64,000 nt of DNA from Lysobacteraceae bacterium PS02065 (lineage in GTDB: Bacteria; Pseudomonadota; Gammaproteobacteria; Xanthomonadales; Rhodanobacteraceae), in NCBI GenBank assembly GCA_029959555.1, contig JASCPI010000002.1, forward strand, positions 1-64,000. Reading direction: 5' to 3'. The notes under the pieces were generated by a model. It made no database searches, was not told the origin of the DNA, and worked only from the letters and a program-made list of their open reading frames with translations. Positions 55,478 through 64,000 of this stretch are shown here, one piece after another. How positions within the stretch are numbered: the stretch's first letter is position 1; every line of letters begins with the position of its first letter. Position numbers and translations under genes: made by a program.

Positions 55478-58089
55478 GCCGCCTGCGACGATGCGAGGAA
55501 GTCCTGCGCGAAGCGCTGCAGCACGCCGCCGGCCGCGTAGATCGAGACTTCCTCGTCCGAGTCCAGGCGACACTTCACCGGCACCTCGACCGTGCTGCCG
55601 TCGCGACGATGGATCACGACCGTGAGGTCGCCGCGTGGCGTGCGCGTGCCGACCACGTCGAAGGTCTCGGTGCCGTCGATGCCCAGCGTGAGGCGCGTCG
55701 TGCCCGGCTTGAACTCGAGCGGCAGCACGCCCATGCCGATGAGGTTGGTGCGGTGGATGCGCTCGAAGCCCTCGGCGACGATCGCCTCGACGCCGGCGAG
55801 GCGCACGCCCTTCGCCGCCCAGTCGCGCGAGCTGCCCTGGCCGTAGTCGGCACCGGCGATGATGATGAGCGGTTGCTTGCGGTCCATGTAGGTCTCGATC
55901 GCCTCCCACATGCGCATGACCGTGCCTTCGGGCTCGAGGCGCGCGAGCGATCCGGCCTTCACCTTGCCGTCGACCACGACCATCTCGTTGACGAGCTTCG
56001 GGTTCGCGAACGTCGCACGCTGCGCGGTGAGGTGGTCGCCGCGGTGCGTCGCGTACGAATTGAAGTCCTCTTCCGGAACGCCCATCTTCGCGAGGTACTC
56101 GCCGGCCGCGCTGTCGAGCATGATCGCGTTCGACGGCGACAGATGATCCGTCGTGATGTTGTCGGGCAGCACCGCGAGCGCGCGCATGCCGCGCAGCGTG
56201 CGTTCGCCGGCGAGCGCACCTTCCCAGTACGGCGGGCGGCGGATGTAGGTGCTCATCGGGCGCCAGTCGTAGAGCGGGCTCACGCGCTCGCCGCTGTCGA
56301 CGGCGATACGGAACATCGGCTCGTAGACCTTGCGGAAATGCTCGGGCTTGACGCTCGCACGCACGACAGCGTCGATCTCGGCGTCGCTCGGCCAGATCTC
56401 CATGAGCGTGACCGGATTCCCGTCGGCATCGAAGCCGAGCGCATCCTTCTCGATGTCGAAGCGCACCGTGCCCGCGATCGCGTAGGCGATCACGAGCGGC
56501 GGCGAAGCTAGGAACGCCTGCTTCGCGTACGGATGGATGCGGCCGTCGAAGTTGCGGTTGCCGCTCAGCACGGCGGTCGCGTAGAGGTCGCGGTCGATGA
56601 TCTCCTGCTGGATCACCGGATCGAGCGCGCCGCTCATGCCGTTGCACGTCGTGCACGCGAACGCGACGATGCCGAAACCGAGCTTCTCGAGTTCGGGCAG
56701 CAGGCCGGCTTCCTCGAGGTAGAGCTGCACGGCCTTCGAACCCGGCGCGAGCGAACTCTTGACCCACGGCTTGCGCACGAGGCCCTTCACGTTCGCGTTG
56801 CGCGCGAGCAGGGCCGCGGCGATGACGTTGCGCGGGTTGGAGGTGTTCGTGCAGCTCGTGATCGCGGCGATGATGACGGCGCCGTCGGGCATCAGGCCCT
56901 GCGCTTCCTCGCCCCTGCCCGCCTCGAGCTTGGCCTCGTCGGCGATGCCGCGCTCGGCCAGCGCCGAGGTCGGCAGGCGCTTGTGCGGGTTCGAGGGCCC
57001 GGCCATGTTGCGCACGACCGTGGACAGATCGAACTGCAGCGTGCGCTCGTACTCGGCCGTGGCGAGATCATCCGCCCACAGGCCGGCCGTCTTCGCGTAG
57101 GTCTCGACGAGCGCGACCTGCTCGTCGCTGCGGCCGGTCAGGCGCAGGTAGTCGAGCGTGTTGGCGTCGATGAAGAACATCGCCGCGGTCGCGCCGTACT
57201 CGGGCGCCATGTTCGAGATCGTCGCGCGGTCGCCGATCGTGAGCGCGGCGGCACCCTCGCCACGGAACTCGAGGTAGGCACCGACGACCTTCTGCTGGCG
57301 CAGGAACTCGGTCAGCGCGAGCACGACGTCGGTCGCGGTGATGCCCGGCGCGGGGCGGCCCGTGAGCTCGACGCCGACGATCTCCGGAAGGCGCATCCAC
57401 GACGCGCGTCCGAGCATGACGTTCTCGGCCTCGAGGCCGCCGACGCCGATCGCGATGACGCCGAGCGCATCGACGTGCGGCGTGTGGCTGTCGGTGCCGA
57501 CGCAGGTGTCGGGGAACGCGACACCGTCCTGCACGTAGACCACGGGCGACATCTTCTCTAGGTTGATCTGGTGCATGATCCCGTTGCCCGGCGGGATCAC
57601 GTCGACGTTGCGGAACGCGAGCTTCGTCCAGTCGATGAAGTGGAAGCGGTCCTCGTTGCGGCGATCCTCGATCGCGCGGTTCTTCGCGAACGCCTGCGGA
57701 TCCGCACCGCCGCACTCGACCGCGAGCGAATGGTCGACGATGAGCTGCACCGGCACGACCGGGTTCACCTGCGCCGGGTCGCCGCCCATGTCGGCGATCG
57801 CATCACGCAGGCCGGCGAGATCGACGAGCGCGGTCTGGCCGAGGATGTCGTGGCAGACCACGCGTACCGGAAACCACGGGAAATCGAGATCGCGGCGACG
57901 CTCGACGAGCTGCCCGAGGTAGTCGCGCAGGCGCGACGGATCGGCGCGCCGCACGAGGTTCTCGGCATGCACGCGCGCGGTGTACGGCAGCGTCGCCCAG
58001 GCACCGGGACGGATCGCGTCGACGGCTTCACGCGCGTCGAACCAGTCGAGGGAAGTACCGGGAAGCGGCTTGCGGTGCTGGCTGTTCAT
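55474..58089 (-). CDS. acnD: Fe/S-dependent 2-methylisocitrate dehydratase (AcnD)
   Basis: An 871-residue aconitase superfamily enzyme. VPVQLIVDHSLAVECGG, CVGTDSHTPHVDALGVIAIGVGGLEAENVMLG, CTNTSNP and FACTTCNGMSG supply the three cluster Cys ligands; the C-terminal swivelling domain has GADYGQGSSRDWAAKGVRL. The prp context identifies AcnD (2-methylcitrate to 2-methyl-cis-aconitate) rather than TCA aconitase. AcnD usually needs PrpF isomerase, which is not in the window. The start is ATG 58089; a repeat pair separates it from prpC. Confidence 0.92.
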   Translation of the reverse strand: MNSQHRKPLPGTSLDWFDAREAVDAIRPGAWATLPYTARVHAENLVRRADPSRLRDYLGQLVERRRDLDFPWFPVRVVCHDILGQTALVDLAGLRDAIADMGGDPAQVNPVVPVQLIVDHSLAVECGGADPQAFAKNRAIEDRRNEDRFHFIDWTKLAFRNVDVIPPGNGIMHQINLEKMSPVVYVQDGVAFPDTCVGTDSHTPHVDALGVIAIGVGGLEAENVMLGRASWMRLPEIVGVELTGRPAPGITATDVVLALTEFLRQQKVVGAYLEFRGEGAAALTIGDRATISNMAPEYGATAAMFFIDANTLDYLRLTGRSDEQVALVETYAKTAGLWADDLATAEYERTLQFDLSTVVRNMAGPSNPHKRLPTSALAERGIADEAKLEAGRGEEAQGLMPDGAVIIAAITSCTNTSNPRNVIAAALLARNANVKGLVRKPWVKSSLAPGSKAVQLYLEEAGLLPELEKLGFGIVAFACTTCNGMSGALDPVIQQEIIDRDLYATAVLSGNRNFDGRIHPYAKQAFLASPPLVIAYAIAGTVRFDIEKDALGFDADGNPVTLMEIWPSDAEIDAVVRASVKPEHFRKVYEPMFRIAVDSGERVSPLYDWRPMSTYIRRPPYWEGALAGERTLRGMRALAVLPDNITTDHLSPSNAIMLDSAAGEYLAKMGVPEEDFNSYATHRGDHLTAQRATFANPKLVNEMVVVDGKVKAGSLARLEPEGTVMRMWEAIETYMDRKQPLIIIAGADYGQGSSRDWAAKGVRLAGVEAIVAEGFERIHRTNLIGMGVLPLEFKPGTTRLTLGIDGTETFDVVGTRTPRGDLTVVIHRRDGSTVEVPVKCRLDSDEEVSIYAAGGVLQRFAQDFLASSQAA

Positions 58090-58123
58090 GGCTGGCTTCG
58101 GAAAAAGAAAAGTTGAAACGGCC

Positions 58124-58207
58124 GTCGTCCCCGCGCAGGCGGGGACCCAGTGCCTTGGCGTCACGTCCGACCGAAAGTCGCTGGATTCCCGCCTTCGCGG
58201 GAATGAC
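58124..58207. repeat. REP-type doublet
   Basis: Two inverted hairpin elements face each other: GTCCCCGC-GCAG-GCGGGGAC (58127 onward) followed by CCCAG, and CTGGATTCCCGCCTTCGCGGG (58181 onward) followed by AATGAC. Both belong to the dispersed CCCGC-rich repeat type found in many proteobacteria. They lie within the prp operon between prpC and acnD and could stabilise the upstream message. Confidence 0.75.
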
Positions 58208-58218
58208 GTTGGTGAGGA

Positions 58219-59370
58219 TTACGTGCGCTGATCGATCGGCACGAACGTGAGGTCTTCCGGACCGGTGTAGTTCGCGCTCGGGCGGATGATCTTGCCGTCG
58301 ATGCGCTGCTCGATCACGTGTGCACTCCAGCCCGACGTGCGCGCGATCACGAACAGCGGCGTGAACATCGCGGTCGGCACGCCCATCATGTGGTAGCTCA
58401 CCGCGCTGAACCAGTCGAGGTTCGGGAACATCTTCTTGATGTCCCACATCACCGACTCGAGGCGCTCGGCGATGTCGTACATCTTGCGGCTGCCCTGCTC
58501 GTCCGAAAGCTCCTCAGCGACCTGCTTGATGACCTTGTTGCGCGGATCGCCGACCGTGTAGACCGGATGGCCGAAGCCGATCACGACTTCCTTGCGCTCG
58601 ACGCGCGCCTTGATGTCGGCCTCGGCCTCGTCGGGCGTGTCGTAGCGCTTCTGCACCTCGAACGCGACCTCGTTGGCACCGCCGTGCTTCGGGCCGCGCA
58701 GCGCGCCGATGCCGCCGGCGATGCAGCTGTGCATGTCGCTGCCGGTGCCGGCGATCACGCGGCAGGTGAACGTCGAGGCGTTGAACTCGTGCTCGGCGTA
58801 GAGGATCAGCGAGGTGTGCATCGCGCGCACCCACGAGTCGCGCGGCTTCTCGCCGTGCAGCAGGTGCAGGAAATGCCCGCCGATCGAATCGTCGTCGGTC
58901 TCGACGTCGATGCGCTTGCCGTTGTGGCTGAAGTGGTACCAGTACAGCAGCATCGAACCGAGGGAGGCCATGAGCTTGTCGGCGATGTCGCGCGCGCCGG
59001 GATGGTTGTGGTCGTCCTTCTCCGGCGACACGCAGCCGAGCACCGACACGGCCGTGCGCATGACGTCCATCGGATGCGCCGACGGCGGCAGCTGCTCGAG
59101 CGCGGACTTGACCGCGGCCGGCACGCCGCGCAGCGACTTGAGCTTGGCCTTGTAGCCGGCGAGCTCGGCGGTGGTCGGCAGCTTGCCGTGCACGAGCAGG
59201 TACGCGATCTCCTCGAACTCGCAGGCGTTGGCGACATCGAGGATGTCGTAGCCGCGGTAATGCAGATCGTTGCCGCTGCGGCCGACCGTGCACAGCGCGG
59301 TGTTGCCCGCGGCCGTGCCGCTCAGCGCGACGGATTTCTTGGGCTTGAACGGGATGGCGGCTTCGCTCAC
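58219..59370 (-). CDS. prpC: 2-methylcitrate synthase
   Basis: A 383-residue citrate synthase homologue of the short (propionyl-CoA) form. [40 protein letters not shown] (catalytic His), [15 protein letters not shown] (second His) and [13 protein letters not shown] (catalytic Asp region) are clear. It condenses propionyl-CoA with oxaloacetate. The start is GTG 59370, overlapping the prpB stop (GTGA). Together with prpB and acnD it forms the 2-methylcitrate cycle. Confidence 0.95.
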   Translation of the reverse strand: MSEAAIPFKPKKSVALSGTAAGNTALCTVGRSGNDLHYRGYDILDVANACEFEEIAYLLVHGKLPTTAELAGYKAKLKSLRGVPAAVKSALEQLPPSAHPMDVMRTAVSVLGCVSPEKDDHNHPGARDIADKLMASLGSMLLYWYHFSHNGKRIDVETDDDSIGGHFLHLLHGEKPRDSWVRAMHTSLILYAEHEFNASTFTCRVIAGTGSDMHSCIAGGIGALRGPKHGGANEVAFEVQKRYDTPDEAEADIKARVERKEVVIGFGHPVYTVGDPRNKVIKQVAEELSDEQGSRKMYDIAERLESVMWDIKKMFPNLDWFSAVSYHMMGVPTAMFTPLFVIARTSGWSAHVIEQRIDGKIIRPSANYTGPEDLTFVPIDQRT

Positions 59371-60269
59371 GGCGTGTCTCCTTGTTTCTTCGCGGCGAAC
59401 AGCGCGTCGAGGCGCTGCTCGAAATCGTGGTAGCCGATGCGCTCGTAGAGTTCCTCGCGCGTCTGCATCGTGTCGACGACGTTCTTCTGGTGGCCGTCGC
59501 GGCGGATCGCCTCGTAGACGTTCTCGGCGGCCTTGTTCATCGCGCGGAACGCCGACAGCGGATAGAGCTGGATCGCGACGCCGACCGAGGCGAGCTCGTC
59601 GCGCGTGAACAGCGGGGTCTTGCCGAACTCGGTGATGTTGGCGAGCACCGGCACCTTCACGGCGTCGACGAAGCGCTTGTAGGTCGGCAGGTCGTAGGCG
59701 GCCTCGGCGAAGATGCCGTCGGCACCGGCCTCGACGCAGGCGACGGCGCGCTCGATCGCGGCGTCGACACCGTCGACCTGGATCGCGTCGGTACGCGCGA
59801 TGAGAAAGAACGCCGGATCGGTCTTCGCATCGGCGGCCGCCTTGACGCGGTCGACCATCTCGCCCTGCGAGACGATCTCCTTGCCCGGGCGATGGCCGCA
59901 GCGCTTGGCGCCGACCTGGTCCTCGATGTGGCACGCGGCGGCGCCGGCCTTGATCAGCGACTGCACCGTGCGCGCGATGTTGAACGCGCTCGGGCCGAAG
60001 CCCGTGTCGATGTCGACCATGAGCGGCAGGTCGCAGACGTCGGTGATGCGGCGCACGTCGATGAGCACGTCCTCGAGCGTGTTGATGCCGAGGTCCGGCA
60101 GGCCGAGCGAGCCGGCGGCGACGCCGCCGCCCGACAGGTAGATCGCGCGGTAGCCGGCGCGGCGCGCGAGCAGGGCGTGGTTGGCGTTGATCGCGCCGAT
60201 CACCTGCAGCGGCGATTCTTCGGCGAGGGCGGCGCGGAAGCGCGCGCCGGCGGAAAGCGATGGGGTCAT
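59367..60269 (-). CDS. prpB: 2-methylisocitrate lyase
   Basis: A 300-residue isocitrate lyase-family enzyme: [56 protein letters not shown] (active-site Cys loop), [19 protein letters not shown] and FGKTPLFT. It splits 2-methylisocitrate into pyruvate and succinate. It is the first gene of the operon, divergent from the regulator-like citrate synthase fusion, 129 bases away. Confidence 0.95.
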   Translation of the reverse strand: MTPSLSAGARFRAALAEESPLQVIGAINANHALLARRAGYRAIYLSGGGVAAGSLGLPDLGINTLEDVLIDVRRITDVCDLPLMVDIDTGFGPSAFNIARTVQSLIKAGAAACHIEDQVGAKRCGHRPGKEIVSQGEMVDRVKAAADAKTDPAFFLIARTDAIQVDGVDAAIERAVACVEAGADGIFAEAAYDLPTYKRFVDAVKVPVLANITEFGKTPLFTRDELASVGVAIQLYPLSAFRAMNKAAENVYEAIRRDGHQKNVVDTMQTREELYERIGYHDFEQRLDALFAAKKQGDTP

Positions 60270-60370
60270 GGACGGTTCCCGGGAGCGATGGCGGGGCGGG
60301 ACCATGGCGCGGCGTTCGATGCCGTGGTCGGGCCGGTACGGAACACCGCCCAATCTGGCACCATCGCTCG

Positions 60371-60401
60371 CATTGATCAATCTTGATCGTGTCGATCAAT
60401 G
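60371..60401. promoter_or_regulatory. candidate operator between prpB and the citrate-synthase regulator
   Basis: CATTGATC (60371-60378) and GATCAATG (60394-60401) form perfect 8-base arms across 15 bases. In between, TTGATC occurs again, giving three TGATC/GATCA sites at a nearly helical spacing. The right arm contains the ATG of the downstream regulator gene (60399), so binding would block its own translation or transcription. Confidence 0.65.
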
Positions 60402-61616
60402 TATCCAGACGACAGCGACTACATCCCCGCCCACGAAGCCACCGCGCGCCTCGGTATCAGCACGGCCACGCTGTACGCCTACGTGAGTCGCGGCCTCGTC
60501 GAATCGCGTCCCGGCGAGGATCACCGCAGCCGCCTCTACCGCCTGCGCGACGTCGAGCGCCTCGCCGCACGCAAGCGCGCGGGACGCGGCGCGGCGCGCG
60601 GTGCTGCGCAAAGCCTCGATCGCGGCCTGCCGGTCATGGAAACGGCGATCTCGCTGATCCGCCCCGAAGGCCCGTACTACCGCGGCCGCTCGGCGATCGC
60701 GCTCGCCCGCGACGGCGCCAGCCTCGAGGACGCCGCGCGGCTGCTATGGGAATGCGGCGACCACGATCCGTTCGCGACGCCGCCGCCGGCCTGGCCCGCC
60801 ACGGCCGTCGACCTCGCGACGAACCTCGCCTTGCCGCCGCTCGAGCGCGCGCTCGCGACGATGCCGCTGCTCGCCCTCGGCTCGCCGCAGTCGCTGCATG
60901 CCGGCGCCGCGGTGCGACGCGGCACGGCCGCCCTGCTGCTGCGCCAGAACGCGGCGCTGCTCGCCGGCACCGCGCCGAGTGCCGAACCCGTGCACGCGCT
61001 GCTCGCGCACCGCTGGAAACCCGGCGACGCGGCCTTCGCCGACCTGCTGCGTCGCGCGCTCGTGCTGTGCGCCGATCACGAGCTCAACGTGTCGGCGTTC
61101 GCCGCGCGCGTCGTCGCCTCGACCGGCGCGCACCTGCACGCGACCGTCTGCGCAGGCCTGTCGGCACTCACGGGACCGCGCCACGGCGGCGCGACCGCGC
61201 GTGCCCTCGCCTTCCTGCGCGAAGCCCACCAGGCCGACGATCTCGCCGCCTGGGTCGGCGAACGCTGGCGTCGCGGCGATGACCTGCCCGGCTTCGGCCA
61301 TGCGCTGTATCCGGACGGCGATCCGCGCGGCGCGGCCGTGCTCGCGGCTCTACGCGCACTGCCGACGCCACCGCCGCGCCTCGACGCGACGCTGCGCGTC
61401 ATCGACGAAGTCGAAGCCGCGAGCGGCCAACGCCCGAACATCGACCTCATGCTCGCCGCGATCGTCGAACACCACGACCTCGACGCACCGGCCGCCCTCG
61501 CCCTGTTCGCCGCCGGCCGCGTCGCCGGCTGGCTCGCGCACGCGCTCGAACAGCAGACGCAAGGTGGCCTGATCCGGCCGCGCGCGCGCTACATCGGCGC
61601 CGAGCCGGCGGGTTGA
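60399..61616 (+). CDS. citrate synthase with N-terminal helix-turn-helix domain
   Basis: A 405-residue fusion. Residues 8-60 are a MerR-type HTH ([35 protein letters not shown]). The remainder is a citrate synthase fold retaining catalytic residues: His262 in GPRHGGA, His301 in [14 protein letters not shown] and Asp349 in [12 protein letters not shown], and substrate-binding Arg in [11 protein letters not shown]. It is divergent from prpBC-acnD and has its ATG inside a palindrome. Probably senses propionyl-CoA, 2-methylcitrate or oxaloacetate to control the prp operon; enzyme activity may remain. HTH-citrate synthases are annotated in databases, but their function is little studied. Confidence 0.88.
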   Translation: MYPDDSDYIPAHEATARLGISTATLYAYVSRGLVESRPGEDHRSRLYRLRDVERLAARKRAGRGAARGAAQSLDRGLPVMETAISLIRPEGPYYRGRSAIALARDGASLEDAARLLWECGDHDPFATPPPAWPATAVDLATNLALPPLERALATMPLLALGSPQSLHAGAAVRRGTAALLLRQNAALLAGTAPSAEPVHALLAHRWKPGDAAFADLLRRALVLCADHELNVSAFAARVVASTGAHLHATVCAGLSALTGPRHGGATARALAFLREAHQADDLAAWVGERWRRGDDLPGFGHALYPDGDPRGAAVLAALRALPTPPPRLDATLRVIDEVEAASGQRPNIDLMLAAIVEHHDLDAPAALALFAAGRVAGWLAHALEQQTQGGLIRPRARYIGAEPAG

Positions 61617-61666
61617 AGCCACGGCATCACTCGCGCCACAGCAAGAACACGATTCGTGCGCCACGC

Positions 61667-62271
61667 GTAGGGCGGAACCCGCGCAGCGGATTCCGCCGTG
61701 CATCGCGATGTGGAGACGATCTCGCCGAAGGTTCTTTACGGCATGGGCGTGGACCTCGGAATCGCCCCATCGAGCCTGCAGACATGCGTAGGGCGGAACC
61801 CGCGCAGCGGATTCCGCCGTGAATCGCGACGTGGCGACGATCTCGCCGAAAGTTCTTCACGGCATGGGCGTGGACCTCGGAATCGCCCCACCGAGCCTGC
61901 AGACACGTAGGGCGGAACCCGCGCAGCGGATTCCGCCGTGATTCGCGATGTGGCAACAATCTCGTCGAATGCTCTTCACACCGCATGCGCGTGGCCCCCG
62001 GAATCGCCCCATCGAGGCTACACACGTGCGTAGGGCGGAACCCGCGCAGCGGATTCCGCCGTGCATCGCGACGTGGCGACGATCTCGCCGAAAGTTCTTC
62101 ACGGCATGGGCGTGGACCTCGGAATCGCCCCATCGAGCCTGCAGACATGCGTAGGGCGGAACCCGCGCAGCGGATTCCGCCGTGAATCGCGACGTGGCGA
62201 AGATCTCGTCGAATGCTCTTCACGGCATGGCGGTGGAAGCCGGAATCGCACCTTCGAGGCTGCAGGCGAAT
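61667..62271. repeat. tandem array of about 121-bp units
   Basis: Five copies starting GTAGGGCGGAACCCGCGCAG at 61667, 61788, 61907, 62030 and 62151 (spacing 121, 119, 123, 121), each with a hairpin of GGCGGAA/TTCCGCC, then a conserved middle (TCGCGA-GTGG-GA-GATCTCG, GGCATG) and GGAATCGCCCCA. The last unit loses the downstream hairpin. After it come an inverted copy, GGCGGTTCCGCCCTAC (62317-62332), and a perfect 15-bp stem (62397-62429) with arms CACGGCGGAATCCGC and GCGGATTCCGCCGTG. Units not divisible by 3, so not coding. The array fills 61617-62436 with no gene. Confidence 0.9.
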
Positions 62272-62396
62272 GTCGACGAACCCGTGCTACCGCCCGCTCA
62301 CGGCGGAATCGCCTTCGGCGGTTCCGCCCTACCTCTCGAACGTCGAGAACATGGCATTCGCCATGCGCGGGTAACCCACGAAACATGCTCGAAACG

Positions 62397-62429
62397 CACG
62401 GCGGAATCCGCACCGCGGATTCCGCCGTG
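62397..62429 (-). terminator. hairpin just after the SDR gene
   Basis: A perfect 15-bp stem with the loop ACC or GGT, starting 8 bases downstream of the SDR stop on the minus strand. It is of the same sequence family as the tandem array's hairpins. No T run follows, so it may act as mRNA stabiliser rather than as a terminator. Confidence 0.5.
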
Positions 62430-62436
62430 GATCACC

Positions 62437-63276
62437 TCACGCCCAACGCCCATCCACCGACCTCGACAGATCGGCATAGGCATCACGCTCCTGCTTGAGC
62501 GAGGCGAGGCGCGTGTCGAGGATCTCGAGCGCGTCGCTGCCGGCCGAGAAGCGCAGCGGCGGTGCCTTCTCGGCCGCAAGCTGCAGGAACGCCTCGGCCA
62601 GGCGCACCGGATCGCCGGCCTGCTGATGGCTGCGATCCTCGAAGAAACCGCGCAGCTCTGCCGACAAGGCTACGTAGTCGTCCACCGACGTCGTCGCGAA
62701 GCGCACCGAGCGCGCATCGAGGAAGTCGGTGCGGATGTAGCCGGGGCCGACGATCGTGACGTGGATGCCGAAGCCTTTCACTTCGTCGGCGAGCGAGATC
62801 GAGAAGCCTTCGACCGCGAACTTCGTCGCGCAGTACAGGCTGCCCGACGCCGCGCCCGAGATGCCGCCGACCGACGACACGTTGAACACGTGGCCGCGAC
62901 GCTGCGCACGCATCACCGGCAGCACCGCCCGCGTCACCGCGAACAGTCCGAACACGTTGGTCTCGAACTGCGCGCGCACGTCGTCCTCGGTGGATTCCTC
63001 GAACAGGCCGAGGTAGCCGTAACCCGCGTTGTTGACAAGCACGTCGATGCCGCCGAAACGCGCCTGCGTCGCGGCGACCGCGGCTGCGATCTGTGCGCTG
63101 TCGGTCACGTCGAGGTCGAGCGCGAGCAAGCCTTCGTGCGTGCCGAGCGCGGCGACGATGTCGGCATGGCGGCGCGAGGTCGCCGCGACACGATGACCGG
63201 CGGCCAGCGCGGCACGCGCGAGTTCGAGGCCGATGCCGCGGCTCGCGCCGGTGATGAACCAGGTCTGGGAAGTCAT
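62437..63276 (-). CDS. short-chain dehydrogenase/reductase
   Basis: A 279-residue SDR: Rossmann motif TGASRGIGLELARAALAAG at the N terminus, NNAGYGYLG, catalytic Ser in FNVSSVGGISG and the YxxxK pair in SLYCATKFAVEGF, then GPGYIRTDFLD. Classical NADP-type (Arg after the glycine motif: SRR). Substrate unknown. It is divergent from an AraC-type regulator 137 bases away, a common arrangement in which the regulator controls the dehydrogenase. The start is ATG 63276. Confidence 0.92.
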   Translation of the reverse strand: MTSQTWFITGASRGIGLELARAALAAGHRVAATSRRHADIVAALGTHEGLLALDLDVTDSAQIAAAVAATQARFGGIDVLVNNAGYGYLGLFEESTEDDVRAQFETNVFGLFAVTRAVLPVMRAQRRGHVFNVSSVGGISGAASGSLYCATKFAVEGFSISLADEVKGFGIHVTIVGPGYIRTDFLDARSVRFATTSVDDYVALSAELRGFFEDRSHQQAGDPVRLAEAFLQLAAEKAPPLRFSAGSDALEILDTRLASLKQERDAYADLSRSVDGRWA

Positions 63277-63413
63277 GGGGGAACGTCCTGCTCGTGGGGG
63301 GGCGTGCAGGTTCGTCCTCCGGCGCCCCGGGGCGTGAGCCCGTTCGTGGCCGAAGCTTGCCTGATCCTGTCAACGCGGCCGGCCACGCGCCCCGCGCCTG
63401 CTATCGTCGCCGC

Positions 63414-64000
63414 ATGGCGACGACGACTCTCCCTGCCCTGCTGCCGCTGCGCGACCTGCTGCTGCACCACGCGCGCGACGGCAGCCATGCCACCGCGATT
63501 CCCGGTGTCGACCTGCACCGCTCGTCGCTGCCCACCACGCCGCTGCCGATCGTCTACGAGCCGATGCTGTGCGTGATCGTGCAGGGCCGGAAGCGCCTCG
63601 TGCTCGGCGATCACGTGTGCCATTACGACGCCGCGAACTACCTCGTCGTGTCGCTCGACCTGCCCGTCGTGGGCGCGATCGTCGATGCCTCGCAGGCTTC
63701 GCCCTATCTCGCGCTGTCGCTGCGCCTGGACCGCACCGAACTCGCCTCGCTGCTGATGCAGGTCGAACCGAAACCCGCCGCGCCGCTGCGCGCCGGCCTC
63801 GACATCGCCGCGATGTCCACCGACCTCGGCGACGCCTGCCTGCGCCTCGCGCGCCTTCTTGATTCACCGCACGACATTGCCATCGTCGCACCGCTCGTGC
63901 GACGCGAGATCCTCTACCGCCTGCTTACGGGTCCGTACGGCCCGACCCTGCAGCAGATCGCCCGCGGCGAAGGCCGCATCGGCCAGGTCCAGCAGGCAAT
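63414..64000 (+). CDS. AraC family regulator (AraC_N type), cut by window end
   Basis: At least 195 residues visible from ATG 63414; the C-terminal HTH lies beyond 64000. The N-terminal part (LPIVYEPMLCVIVQGRKRLVLGDHVCHYDAANYLVVSLDLPVVGAI) is the AraC_N domain, as in YqhC. GRKRLVLG and the MSTDLGDACLRLARLLDSP region are typical. The partner is probably the divergent SDR. Incomplete, so function beyond this is not decided. Confidence 0.88.
   Translation, partial: MATTTLPALLPLRDLLLHHARDGSHATAIPGVDLHRSSLPTTPLPIVYEPMLCVIVQGRKRLVLGDHVCHYDAANYLVVSLDLPVVGAIVDASQASPYLALSLRLDRTELASLLMQVEPKPAAPLRAGLDIAAMSTDLGDACLRLARLLDSPHDIAIVAPLVRREILYRLLTGPYGPTLQQIARGEGRIGQVQQA

Noticed and set aside
61667..62271. 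CRISPR array
   Set aside because: Units are about 121 bases and nearly identical throughout; there is no short repeat with unique spacers and no cas gene.
61698..62498. Short frames with MHRDV... and ...GRNPRSGFRR repeated in the tandem array
   Set aside because: They are translations of a repeated DNA unit whose length (about 121) is not a multiple of three, so the frame is not kept between units; no starts with ribosome sites.

Overview
The window is about 64 kb of a high-GC (roughly 70%) gammaproteobacterial chromosome. The gene set points to the order Xanthomonadales/Lysobacterales, probably Rhodanobacteraceae near Dokdonella. The key marker is an acetylated arginine route: N-acetylornithine carbamoyltransferase (argF'), a fused N-acetylglutamate synthase/kinase, and an ArgE-type deacetylase, in the order seen in Xanthomonas. 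A TrpR-like (YerC/YecD) regulator heading the his operon, DNA-binding citrate synthase beside prpBC-acnD, and frequent ATGA/GTGA start-stop overlaps fit the same group. The exact genus is inference.

Layout. 1-0.9 kb: a lower-GC edge with a frameshifted small membrane-protein gene and a secreted NTF2-like protein. 1.0-6.0 kb (minus): a periplasmic cluster of imelysin, di-heme oxidoreductase, second imelysin and DUF1513 protein, probably linked to iron. 6.4-11.8 kb (plus): a leucine/isovalerate catabolic operon (liuC, a VOC protein, liuD, two paralogous lipoproteins, liuE), followed by a cyanophycinase-like protein that has lost its catalytic serine. 12.7-24.2 kb (minus): tadA, an MFS exporter with a Fur-box-like site, proB, and the arginine cluster. 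In front of argF' lies what looks like a complete ribosome-mediated attenuator: a short ORF with clustered Arg codons, three mutually exclusive pairings and an intrinsic terminator. 24.5-32.5 kb: glycine-zipper protein, cysS-sufE, a PadR/membrane-sensor pair, a cyclophilin, SlyD-like FKBP, cold-shock protein and a secreted M14 carboxypeptidase.

32.5-39.9 kb (minus): a complete his operon, hisR-like regulator-hisG-D-C-B-H-A-F-IE, in which every junction overlaps; a perfect-armed operator sits just before its first gene. 40-46 kb: EamA transporter, N-formylglutamate amidohydrolase, TonB-C protein, pyruvate kinase, TerB-DUF697 protein and an AraC regulator. 46.5-49.5 kb: an AbrB-Doc toxin-antitoxin pair with its operator, a WYL repressor divergent from a glutathione transferase across a long palindrome, and a GNAT enzyme. 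49.7-53.2 kb: an oversized histidine ammonia-lyase, hisS and tRNA-Pro(CGG). 54.9-61.6 kb: the 2-methylcitrate operon prpB-prpC-acnD plus a 2H phosphoesterase, divergent from a helix-turn-helix/citrate synthase fusion that is the obvious candidate regulator. 61.7-62.4 kb: a tandem array of about 121-bp hairpin-bearing units. The window ends with an SDR enzyme and a truncated AraC-type regulator.

Taken together the window is mostly core metabolism (Arg, His, Pro synthesis; Leu, propionate, His breakdown) with several local regulators whose binding sites can be proposed from perfect inverted repeats. The least ordinary items are the arginine attenuator, the citrate-synthase regulator with its operator, and the dead cyanophycinase homologue.
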